Assembly: GCA_905236375.1 (NCBI GenBank)
Contig: CAJOOW010000062.1
Location: 1 to 5,522 of the forward strand
Length of the DNA stretch: 5,522 bases
Source: an uncultured Alphaproteobacteria bacterium
GTDB taxonomy: Bacteria > Pseudomonadota > Alphaproteobacteria > RUG11792
Reading direction: 5' to 3'
This document shows, one piece after another, positions 1 to 5,522 of this stretch; position 1 is the first letter of the stretch; each line of letters begins with the position of its first letter. The notes beneath the pieces were generated by a model. It was not told the origin of the DNA. It worked only from the letters and a program-made list of their open reading frames with translations, and searched no databases. Both the position numbers and the translations under genes were made by a program.

Positions 1-1062
1 AGAAATCGTATTAGACAGGCAATAAATTCGAATTTTGAAGAGGTCATATTTACAAGCGGAGCCACGGAATCCACGCGGATCTCAGTAATTCGCACTATGG
101 AATTTTTAAACAAATCCGGGAAAAATCGTTTCATAACATTGCCAACAGAACATAAGGCGACTTTATCAGTAGCCAATTATCTTAAATCAAATGGGTTTGA
201 AGTTAAATTTCTTGAAGTTGATTCTGACGGTATTTTAGATTTAGACGTTTTGAAAAAGGCCTTAGATGACAAAGTTGGGATGGTTTCAATTTGTCATGCC
301 AATAATGAAACTGGGACCATTCAAGATATCAAAAAAATCATCAAAATCTGCCATGAACATGGGGCTTTGGTTCATATAGACGCCACTCAATCGCTTGGAA
401 AAATGAAAATAGATACGAAAGATTTGGATGTTGATTTCATGAGCGCTTCAGGGCATAAGATCTATGGACCAAAAGGAATTGGTTTGTTATTTTGCAAAAA
501 ATCCAATATGAAATTCCTGAGAGTACCAAGAGCAAATCCTGATGTTGAATTTGGAATAAGAGCTGGAACAATTCCGGTTCCTCTTTGCGTTGGTTTTGGA
601 AAAGCCATTGAAATAGCCGATTCTGAAATGGAAAAGAATTGGAATCATATTTCAGAGCTACGGAAAATATTTATCGATGGAGTTAAATCACAGCTGGAAG
701 AAATTTATATAAATGGTTCTGAAACATCGAATTATCCGGGAATAGTTAATATGAGTTTTCGAGGATGCGAAGGAGAAGCATTGATGATGGAATCAAAACG
801 AATTGCCGTTTCTTCTGGTTCGGCCTGCACTTCAAATATTCTTTCGATCTCTCATGTTTTGGATGCTATGAAGGTTCCAGCCGATATTGCTCAATCTTCT
901 TTAAGAATTACAATTGGAAAAGAAACAAGCAAAGAAGACATTCAAATAGCCATTGAAGATTTGGTCAATGCAACAAAAAAGCTTCGCAAGATGAGCCCGG
1001 TTTGGGATATGATAAAAGCTGGGCTTGATATCGATAGCATTTTTAAAAGGGGGCAAAAATGA
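1..1062 (+). CDS. iscS: Cysteine desulfurase IscS, 5' end outside the window
   Basis: A PLP enzyme that takes sulfur from L-cysteine as a persulfide and passes it to IscU for Fe-S cluster assembly in the cytosol. The frame is open from base 1, before the ATG at 97: the upstream codons spell FTSGATES, a core family motif, so that ATG is internal. By alignment from memory, codon 1 matches about residue 54 of E. coli IscS, leaving some 53 residues off the window. Visible motifs are TEHK (His at codon 51), NNETG, HIDATQS (Asp127, Gln130), SGHKIYGPKG with the Schiff-base Lys at codon 153, and SSGSACTS with the catalytic Cys at codon 276 (826-828). The C-terminus SPVWDMIKAGLDIDSI resembles the SPLWEMYKQGVDLNSI end of IscS, supporting IscS rather than NifS or SufS. 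Oddity: the usual GGG(Q/H)E loop reads NPDVE (codons 179-183). The TGA stop overlaps the next start. Confidence 0.95.
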   Translation, partial: RNRIRQAINSNFEEVIFTSGATESTRISVIRTMEFLNKSGKNRFITLPTEHKATLSVANYLKSNGFEVKFLEVDSDGILDLDVLKKALDDKVGMVSICHANNETGTIQDIKKIIKICHEHGALVHIDATQSLGKMKIDTKDLDVDFMSASGHKIYGPKGIGLLFCKKSNMKFLRVPRANPDVEFGIRAGTIPVPLCVGFGKAIEIADSEMEKNWNHISELRKIFIDGVKSQLEEIYINGSETSNYPGIVNMSFRGCEGEALMMESKRIAVSSGSACTSNILSISHVLDAMKVPADIAQSSLRITIGKETSKEDIQIAIEDLVNATKKLRKMSPVWDMIKAGLDIDSIFKRGQK

Positions 1063-1766
1063 AATATAGCGAACAAACTCTGAAATATTATGAAAATGTC
1101 AAGAATATGGGAGGTTTTGATGAAGAATTGCAGAATGTTGGAACGGGAATAGTTGGCTCTCCTCTTTGCGGAGATGTTATGAAATTGCAACTCTTCTTCG
1201 ATGAAAATGATGTTATAACTGATGCAAAATTTAAAGTTTTTGGCTGTGTTTCTGCGATTGCGTCAATGGAGCTCGCAACAACATTGCTAAAAGGAATGAC
1301 AATAGATCAGGCTAAACAAATCAAAAACTCTGATGTTGCTGATTCACTGGAACTTTCTGAAATTAAGAAGCATTGTTCTGTTTTGGCAAAGGAAGCAATT
1401 GAAGCAGCAATCAATGATTATTTAGCAAAGAAAAATAAGGAAAGCGATATAATGACAATAAGTGAAGCTGCCACAGAAAAACTAAAAGCTTTGCTTTTGG
1501 AACATGGCGGAATTGGAATAGCCATTACCATAATTTCTGGAGGATGTTCTGGAATTGACTATGCATTGGCCTATGAAAACGAAGAAGATCCAAACAAGAA
1601 AAAAATAGAAATAGGCGGGATAAAATTCTATTATGAGCCAGAACTTGAACTTTTGATCAAAGGATTGGCAATTGATCTTGTCGAAAACAGTTTCGGCCAT
1701 GGATTTGTCGTCACTAATAAAAATCACGTTGGATGCAGTCATTGCGATGGAAGCTGTGGAAGATAA
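1059..1766 (+). CDS. iscU: IscU scaffold fused to an IscA/HesB-type A-type carrier domain
   Basis: 235 residues in one frame with two Fe-S assembly domains. Residues 1-126 are IscU, on which clusters are built from IscS sulfur. Numbering matches E. coli IscU exactly: Tyr3, Cys37 and Asp39 (LCGDV), Cys63 (GCVSAIAS) and His105-Cys106 are all present. Residues 132-235 are an A-type carrier (Fe-S_biosyn/HesB) of about IscA length, with GGCSG (Cys163), GxKFYYEPE and GHGFVVTN. The IscU motif LPPVK, which HscA recognises, reads LSEIK (99-103). The A-type tail CGCG is replaced by Cys226, Cys229 and Cys233 (CX2CX3C). The start overlaps the iscS stop (ATGA) behind AGGGGG at 1048-1053, so translation is probably coupled. 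Both domains are individually clear. Whether the protein is truly a single chain is less certain, because a TAATG junction lies one base out of frame in the linker. Confidence 0.88.
   Translation: MKYSEQTLKYYENVKNMGGFDEELQNVGTGIVGSPLCGDVMKLQLFFDENDVITDAKFKVFGCVSAIASMELATTLLKGMTIDQAKQIKNSDVADSLELSEIKKHCSVLAKEAIEAAINDYLAKKNKESDIMTISEAATEKLKALLLEHGGIGIAITIISGGCSGIDYALAYENEEDPNKKKIEIGGIKFYYEPELELLIKGLAIDLVENSFGHGFVVTNKNHVGCSHCDGSCGR
1437..1454 (+). promoter_or_regulatory. Candidate internal ribosome binding site and start for a free IscA-type protein
   Basis: AAGGA (1437-1441) lies 10 nt before an in-frame ATG (1452-1454, Met132 of the fusion). The protein from this ATG would begin MTISEAATEK, much like a normal IscA N-terminus. 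In the +1 frame a TAA (1450-1452) overlaps this ATG as TAATG, the layout expected of two once-separate coupled genes. The site may be a relic, or it may still give a separate A-type carrier alongside the fusion. This is inference from sequence layout only. Confidence 0.4.
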
Positions 1767-2348
1767 ATGATTGCGAAACTAACCGGCACAGTTGATCAAA
1801 TTCTGGAAGATTCGATTATAATCGACGTTGGAGGAGTTGGATATCAAGTTTATGTTACATCGAAGCTGATTCAGCAAATTGAACCTGGAAACTCGATATC
1901 AGTCAGGACTTGCCACATATTTAGGCAAGAAATGCAGTTTCTCTGCGGATTTCAAAATGAAGAAGAAATGAGAGTTTTTAAAGCTCTTCTCGATGTTCCT
2001 GGAATTGGCGTTAAATCTGGAATTGCGGTTCTGTCAACATTATCGATTGGAGAAATTGCGACTGCCATTGCAACTCAGGATTCCGCGATTCTCTGCAGAG
2101 TTTCTGGAATCGGGAAAAAGACAGCTGAAAGAATTTTGTTGGAATTGAAAGATAAATCGCTCACAGAACTCAAAGATATTGCAAAACAAGAAAATAATGA
2201 AAATTTGAATGATGCGCTTCTTGGGCTTATTAGTCTTGGATATCAGAAAAATCACGTCTTGCCTTTATTGAAAGAAATTTCGAAAAAACTTGGAACAGAT
2301 GCCACGGCGAATGATCTAATCATCCAAGCATTGAGAGAAATTCAATAG
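1767..2348 (+). CDS. ruvA: Holliday junction branch migration protein RuvA
   Basis: RuvA tetramers hold four-way DNA junctions open and load the RuvB motor for branch migration in recombinational repair. The 193 residues compare with 203 in E. coli. The N-terminal OB fold (about 1-63) begins MIAKLTGTV and includes VDVGGVGYxV-like residues 19-27. Two helix-hairpin-helix DNA-binding motifs follow: VPGIG at 77-81 and VSGIGKKTAERILLELKDK at 112-130. After a polar linker (about 133-147), the RuvB-binding domain III (about 148-193) contains ALLGLISLGY. The ATG directly follows the TAA of the upstream gene. The nearest purine-rich sites are GGAAGA (1758-1763, close spacing) and GGAAG (1749-1753, long spacing), so translational coupling is likely. 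The acidic pin that reads Glu-Asp in E. coli is Gln54-Glu55 here. No ruvB or ruvC is adjacent, and no clear + strand terminator follows the TAG stop. Confidence 0.96.
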   Translation: MIAKLTGTVDQILEDSIIIDVGGVGYQVYVTSKLIQQIEPGNSISVRTCHIFRQEMQFLCGFQNEEEMRVFKALLDVPGIGVKSGIAVLSTLSIGEIATAIATQDSAILCRVSGIGKKTAERILLELKDKSLTELKDIAKQENNENLNDALLGLISLGYQKNHVLPLLKEISKKLGTDATANDLIIQALREIQ

Positions 2349-2379
2349 GTTCACTGCTTATTTATATCATAACTAATAG

Positions 2380-2400
2380 AAAAAACCCGGAAAATCCAAA
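2380..2400 (-). terminator. Weak intrinsic terminator for the tRNA-Thr transcript
   Basis: Read on the minus strand, UUUGGA pairs with UCCGGG across a UUU loop (6 bp, three of them G-U), followed by six U. It starts 6 nt past the CCA end of the tRNA. The G-U pairs become mismatches on the plus strand, so it could act only for the minus-strand transcript. The stem is short, so confidence is moderate. Confidence 0.4.
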
Positions 2401-2406
2401 GAAAAA

Positions 2407-2481
<75 letters not shown>

Positions 2482-2493
2482 ATCCGTTTATAA

Positions 2494-2523
2494 ATAATAA
2501 TCCATACCCATCATCATTTTCAA
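2494..2523 (-). promoter_or_regulatory. Sigma-70-type promoter of tRNA-Thr
   Basis: On the minus strand, TTGAAA (2523-2518) and TATTAT (2499-2494) are separated by 18 nt. The -10 box ends 12 nt before the first tRNA base, so transcription would start only a few bases upstream of the mature 5' end, as is usual for tRNA genes. Confidence 0.55.
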
Positions 2524-2564
2524 TCCATTTTTCTATTTCGTTAGGTAATTGCAAAACTGAAGAG

Positions 2565-2593
2565 TTGATGTTTGAAATAACATGTGATATGAT
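2565..2593 (+). promoter_or_regulatory. Extended -10 promoter of rpmE, divergent from the tRNA promoter
   Basis: TTGATG (2565-2570) and TATGAT (2588-2593) are spaced by 17 nt, with TG one base before the -10 box (TGATATGAT). The -10 box matches the consensus at five of six positions. Transcription would start near 2600, giving a leader of about 43 nt before the rpmE ATG. A 4-bp AACC/GGTT hairpin is possible in the leader at about 2620-2632, just before the SD; it is too small to assign a role. Confidence 0.6.
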
Positions 2594-2642
2594 GAGTATC
2601 AAATAAGTTTTAAATGATTAACCTTTTTGGTTTGGTGATTTT

Positions 2643-2861
2643 ATGAAAAAAAATATCCATCCTGACTATCATACAATTTCAGTTGTTTTAACAAGTGGTG
2701 AAAAATTCGAAACAAGATCGACTCTTGGAAAGGAAGGAGAGACGATAAATCTTGATATCGATCCATTGACACATCCTGCTTGGACTGGAATGGGACAAAA
2801 ACTTGTTGATACTGCCGGACAAATCAGCAAATTCAACAAGAGATACAATATCAAAGGTTAA
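2643..2861 (+). CDS. rpmE: 50S ribosomal protein L31, zinc-free type
   Basis: L31 is a small protein of the large ribosomal subunit that bridges to the small subunit. The 72 residues begin [10 protein letters not shown], matching the MKKDIHPxY start of the family, and contain [22 protein letters not shown] and the end signature FNKRYNIKG. There are no cysteines, so this is the C-minus form that does not bind zinc. The DPxxHPAWTG segment recalls alphaproteobacterial L31 and suggests the host group. The start is supported by GGTGA (2634-2638), 4 nt upstream, and by the promoter at 2565-2593. The start is followed by a run of eight A (2646-2653), a possible slippage site but with no sign of damage. 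asd follows 45 nt downstream on the same strand. Confidence 0.95.
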   Translation: MKKNIHPDYHTISVVLTSGEKFETRSTLGKEGETINLDIDPLTHPAWTGMGQKLVDTAGQISKFNKRYNIKG

Positions 2862-2869
2862 TTTTTTTA

Positions 2870-2896
2870 AAGGCGATGTTTTAGAAATGTCGCTTT
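2870..2896 (+). promoter_or_regulatory. 12-bp stem-loop between rpmE and asd
   Basis: Bases 2870-2881 pair with 2885-2896 around a 3-nt loop (UAG). The stem has three G-U pairs, which become A-C mismatches on the minus strand, so the structure belongs to the plus-strand transcript. It ends 10 nt before the asd ATG and contains the only purine-rich SD-like bases (AAAGG) in the gap. It lacks a proper U tract (UUUACC follows), so it is a poor terminator. It could be an mRNA-stability or partial-attenuation element, or could affect asd translation. The role is inferred. Confidence 0.45.
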
Positions 2897-2906
2897 ACCT
2901 ATCAAT

Positions 2907-3929
2907 ATGCAAAGCAGGAAATTTATAATCGTTGGAGCAACAGGCCGAGTCGGCCGTGAAATGCTGAAAGTTTTGGGCGAATTCAAAGTTCCTGCAGAAA
3001 ATGTTGGAGCGGCAGCCTCCGAGCGATCAGAAGGCACTAAACTTGATTATTTAGGCTCAAAAATCGAAGTTCAAAATCTATCTAACGTTGATTTTTCGAA
3101 ATATGATATAGGCCTTTTTTCAGCAGGCGGAAGCGTTTCAGAAATTTATGCACCAAAAGCAGCAAACCAAGGATGCGTTGTTATTGACAACACATCATTT
3201 TTCAGAATGCATAATGACATTCCTTTAATAGTTCCTGAAATTAATTTTGAAGATCTAAAAAGATATAACTCAAAAATCATTTCGAATCCGAATTGTTCAA
3301 CAATTCAAATGGTTATGGCATTAAAGCCTCTTCATGATGCCTTTGGCTTAACAGAAGTTGTTGCGTCAACTTATCAAGCGGTTTCTGGAGCCGGACAAAA
3401 AGGCGTTGATGAATTGATGGAACAAACCGAACAAATCATTAATGGCAACCCAATTCATCCGCATCATTTCAAACGCCAAATAGCTTTTAATTTAATTCCT
3501 CAAATTGATTCTTTTACAGACTCTCTCTATACGAAAGAAGAGCTGAAGATGATGAATGAAACGAAGAAGATCTTAGGACTTCCAGATATTAATATAACAG
3601 CGACTTGTGTCAGAGTTCCTGTTATCGTCGGCCATGCAGTTGATGTTTTCGCCAAATTTGAAAAGTCGGTTGATCTTAAAACAGCGAAGGATTGCCTGAA
3701 TGACTTTGAAGGAATTTCAGTCATAGATGATCCAGACAATTTTGAATTTGCAACTCCAATTGATGCTGAATCAAAAAATGACGTTTTTGTCTCTCGATTG
3801 CGAAAACATCCAACAATTGACAATGCATTGCATTTCTGGTGCGTTGCTGATAATGTTCGAAAAGGAGCTGCATTAAATGCCGTTCAAATAGCTGAGAAAT
3901 TATGCCAAAAGGGATTTTTTGGTAATTAA
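2907..3929 (+). CDS. asd: Aspartate-semialdehyde dehydrogenase
   Basis: Asd reduces beta-aspartyl phosphate to aspartate semialdehyde with NADPH. This is the branch point to lysine, diaminopimelate (peptidoglycan), threonine and methionine. The 340 residues show the N-terminal NADP-binding motif VGATGRVG (9-16), the substrate-phosphate segment NTSFFRMHND (Arg100), the catalytic Cys130 in SNPNCSTIQ, Gln157 in YQAVSGAG, and Arg236 and His243 in the TCVRVPVIVGHA region. The C-terminal WCVADNVRKGAALNAVQIAE is typical. The length is that of the shorter Asd branch; E. coli Asd has 367 residues. The ATG is the only usual start codon in frame after the stop at 2868-2870, yet no SD sequence lies 5-12 nt upstream (CTTTACCTATCA). 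The gene probably shares the rpmE transcript, with the stem-loop between them. All catalytic residues are present. Confidence 0.96.
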   Translation: MQSRKFIIVGATGRVGREMLKVLGEFKVPAENVGAAASERSEGTKLDYLGSKIEVQNLSNVDFSKYDIGLFSAGGSVSEIYAPKAANQGCVVIDNTSFFRMHNDIPLIVPEINFEDLKRYNSKIISNPNCSTIQMVMALKPLHDAFGLTEVVASTYQAVSGAGQKGVDELMEQTEQIINGNPIHPHHFKRQIAFNLIPQIDSFTDSLYTKEELKMMNETKKILGLPDINITATCVRVPVIVGHAVDVFAKFEKSVDLKTAKDCLNDFEGISVIDDPDNFEFATPIDAESKNDVFVSRLRKHPTIDNALHFWCVADNVRKGAALNAVQIAEKLCQKGFFGN

Positions 3930-3932
3930 AAA

Positions 3933-3960
3933 CAAAAAGGGAAAAAGTTTTCCCCTTTTG
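3933..3960. terminator. Shared terminator hairpin between convergent asd and pnp
   Basis: CAAAA-A-GGGAAA pairs with TTTCCC-C-TTTTG around AAGT. On the plus strand one A-C mismatch interrupts the stem; on the minus strand it becomes a U-G pair, giving a continuous 12-bp stem followed by five U. It therefore works best for pnp, beginning 1 nt after the pnp stop. For asd a shorter GGGAAA/TTTCCC stem with CUUUU behind it is possible. It occupies nearly all of the 32-nt gap. Confidence 0.75.
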
Positions 3961-3961
3961 C

Positions 3962-5522
3962 CTATATGCCTTTCATTGAAAGTTTTACTCTGTTTTTATC
4001 ATCGATATCGATGACTTTGACACGTACATTCTGTCCGACTTTTAAAACATCTGAAACACGTTTTATCTTATGATCTGCAATTTGACTTATATGGACCAGT
4101 CCTTCTTTATTTCCAAAAGAAACAAAGGCACCGAAATCTGTTATTTTGACAACTTTACCATCAAAAATTGTTCCTATTTCTGGAGGACAACAAATGGCTT
4201 TAACAGAGGCAAGCGCATCATCCATTTTCTCTTTATCAGCTGAAAATATCGATACAATTCCATTGTCATCAATTTCGATTTTTGCCTGCGTTCTTTCGCA
4301 AATCTCTTTTATAATTTTGCCACCAGGCCCTATTAAATCCTTGATTTTATCTTTATCGATAGTCAAAGTTTCAACTCTTGGAGCATTCTCACTTAGTTCA
4401 CCTTTTGCCTTCGATATCGTATCATTCATTATATCTAAAATATGCAACCTCCCCTTTTTCGCCTGCTTTAAGGCTTTTTGAATGATTTCCCTATTTATGC
4501 TGGTAATTTTGATATCCATTTGTAAAGCTGTTATTCCGTCTTTTGTCCCAGCAACTTTGAAATCCATATCGCCTAAATGATCTTCATCTCCCATAATATC
4601 TGAAAGAATTACATAGTCGTCATCTTCTTTTATCAAGCCCATTGCAATTCCAGCAACATGTTCTCTCATTGGAACTCCAGCAGACATCATCGATAAGGAT
4701 GAGCCACAAACAGTCGCCATTGAAGAAGATCCATTAGATTCCATTATGTCTGAAACAACTCTGATAGTATAAGGGAAGGTTTCTTTCGGTGGAATCAATG
4801 CGCTTAGTGCTTTTCTAGCAAGTTTTCCATGTCCAATTTCACGTCTTCCTGGAGAGCCAAGTCTTCCTATCTCTCCAACTGAAAACGGCGGAAAATTATA
4901 ATGCAGCATAAAGCTTTCTTTTGATCCCCCAGCGATATTATCAAGAACTTGTTCATCTGCTGATGATCCAAGTGTTGTAACTACGAGAGCTTGAGTTTCT
5001 CCTCTAGTAAATAGAGCACTTCCATGAACTTTTGGCAAAAGATCTATTTCACATGTTATTGGTCTGATTTGATCAAGTTTTCTGCCATCAATTCTCTTTT
5101 TTGTTTTTAAAAGATTTGATCTCATTGTCTTCGCCAAAATCGATTCAAATAATGAATCCAAAATGACTTTCTCCTCTTCCTCTCCTAAAGACTCAAAAAC
5201 TTTCTCCTTTGCCTGTTCAATCAAATCTCTCCTCTCGAGTTTTGCAGTGACTTTTAAGGCCTTTTTGATATCACTTATTGAAAGTTTTTCAATTTTAGCC
5301 ATTGTTTCTGCATATTTTTCTTCAAAAGGAACAACTTCTTCAACCGGTTTTCCAACCTTCTTTTTCAGTTTTTCTACCATTTTTATAACAGGTTGGAATG
5401 AATCGAAACCAAACATAACGGCATCAAGCATTGTTTCCTCAGAAAGTTCATTAACTTCAGATTCAACCATAATAATGCCTTCACTTGTTCCCGCTACCAC
5501 TAGCTCTAAATCCGATTTTTTC
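3962..5522 (-). CDS. pnp: Polynucleotide phosphorylase, N-terminal part outside the window
   Basis: PNPase degrades RNA 3' to 5' by phosphorolysis, releasing nucleoside diphosphates, and is often part of the RNA degradosome. The frame is open to the window edge: codons before the GTG at 5500 read KKSDLEL and join VAGTSEGIIMVESEV, the family's end of RNase PH domain 1, so that GTG is not the start. About 180 N-terminal residues are missing, estimated from the 711-residue E. coli protein. In order from the right edge come the end of the first RNase PH domain, an all-helical linker (about 5380-5100), and a second RNase PH domain with FTRGETQAL, GSPGRREIGHG, SSSMATVCG and the catalytic GDEDHLGDMDFK (4556-4591; Asp, Asp, Lys of the active site). 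Then come a KH domain with the GPGG loop near 4325 and an S1 domain (about 4180-3966). The protein ends right after S1 with no C-terminal tail. Confidence 0.96.
   Translation of the reverse strand, partial: KKSDLELVVAGTSEGIIMVESEVNELSEETMLDAVMFGFDSFQPVIKMVEKLKKKVGKPVEEVVPFEEKYAETMAKIEKLSISDIKKALKVTAKLERRDLIEQAKEKVFESLGEEEEKVILDSLFESILAKTMRSNLLKTKKRIDGRKLDQIRPITCEIDLLPKVHGSALFTRGETQALVVTTLGSSADEQVLDNIAGGSKESFMLHYNFPPFSVGEIGRLGSPGRREIGHGKLARKALSALIPPKETFPYTIRVVSDIMESNGSSSMATVCGSSLSMMSAGVPMREHVAGIAMGLIKEDDDYVILSDIMGDEDHLGDMDFKVAGTKDGITALQMDIKITSINREIIQKALKQAKKGRLHILDIMNDTISKAKGELSENAPRVETLTIDKDKIKDLIGPGGKIIKEICERTQAKIEIDDNGIVSIFSADKEKMDDALASVKAICCPPEIGTIFDGKVVKITDFGAFVSFGNKEGLVHISQIADHKIKRVSDVLKVGQNVRVKVIDIDDKNRVKLSMKGI

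Noticed and set aside
97..99. ATG at 97 as the start of the cysteine desulfurase
   Set aside because: The frame is open from base 1, and the codons before it encode the conserved FTSGATES motif, so this is an internal Met.
942..1190. Minus-strand open frame across the iscS-iscU junction
   Set aside because: It is antisense to two conserved coding regions and has no family resemblance.
4002..4012. Palindromic ATCGATATCGAT-like sequence as an operator
   Set aside because: It lies inside the conserved S1 coding region of pnp and is explained by Asp/Ile codons; similar GATATCGAT strings occur elsewhere in coding sequence.
4146..4481. Plus-strand open frame of 111 codons inside pnp
   Set aside because: It is the complement of the well-supported KH and RNase PH coding region; its composition is that of an antisense shadow.
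5498..5500. GTG on the minus strand as the start of pnp
   Set aside because: The frame continues upstream to the window edge, and the upstream codons fit the PNPase LVVAGT segment; the first RNase PH domain would otherwise be missing.

Overview
The window is an AT-rich, gene-dense bacterial segment. It most likely comes from an alphaproteobacterium with a low-GC, possibly host-associated or reduced genome. The clues are a zinc-free (no CXXC) L31 of the alphaproteobacterial type, an Isc-type cysteine desulfurase and IscU, a tRNA-Thr with encoded CCA, and an RNase-PH/KH/S1 polynucleotide phosphorylase. TGA is used as a stop and TGG as Trp, so the standard bacterial code applies. This placement is an inference from protein resemblance; no search was run.

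Left block (1-2348, + strand): a tightly packed operon. It holds the 3' part of iscS (the window begins about 53 codons into the gene), then an IscU scaffold fused in frame to an IscA/HesB-type carrier domain, then ruvA. iscS and iscU overlap by 4 nt (ATGA), and ruvA starts directly after the fusion's stop codon. No hscB, hscA or fdx follows; ruvA, a Holliday-junction gene, sits in that place.

Middle (2349-2642): a tRNA-Thr(GGU) gene on the minus strand with a recognisable promoter and a weak U-rich terminator. A divergent promoter with an extended -10 element drives rpmE on the plus strand.

Right block: rpmE (L31), a 45-nt gap containing a 12-bp stem-loop, and asd (aspartate-semialdehyde dehydrogenase), all on +. 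asd converges on pnp (-), whose 5' end runs off the right edge. The two share a 32-nt gap almost filled by a terminator hairpin.

The main point of interest is the remodelled Isc module. It has an IscU-IscA fusion with remnants of a stop/start junction (TAATG) just out of frame, loss of the LPPVK chaperone-recognition motif of IscU, an altered cysteine tail in the A-type domain, and a degenerate glycine-rich loop in IscS. These features fit a simplified iron-sulfur assembly line that may work without HscA/HscB. All other genes look like ordinary housekeeping genes.
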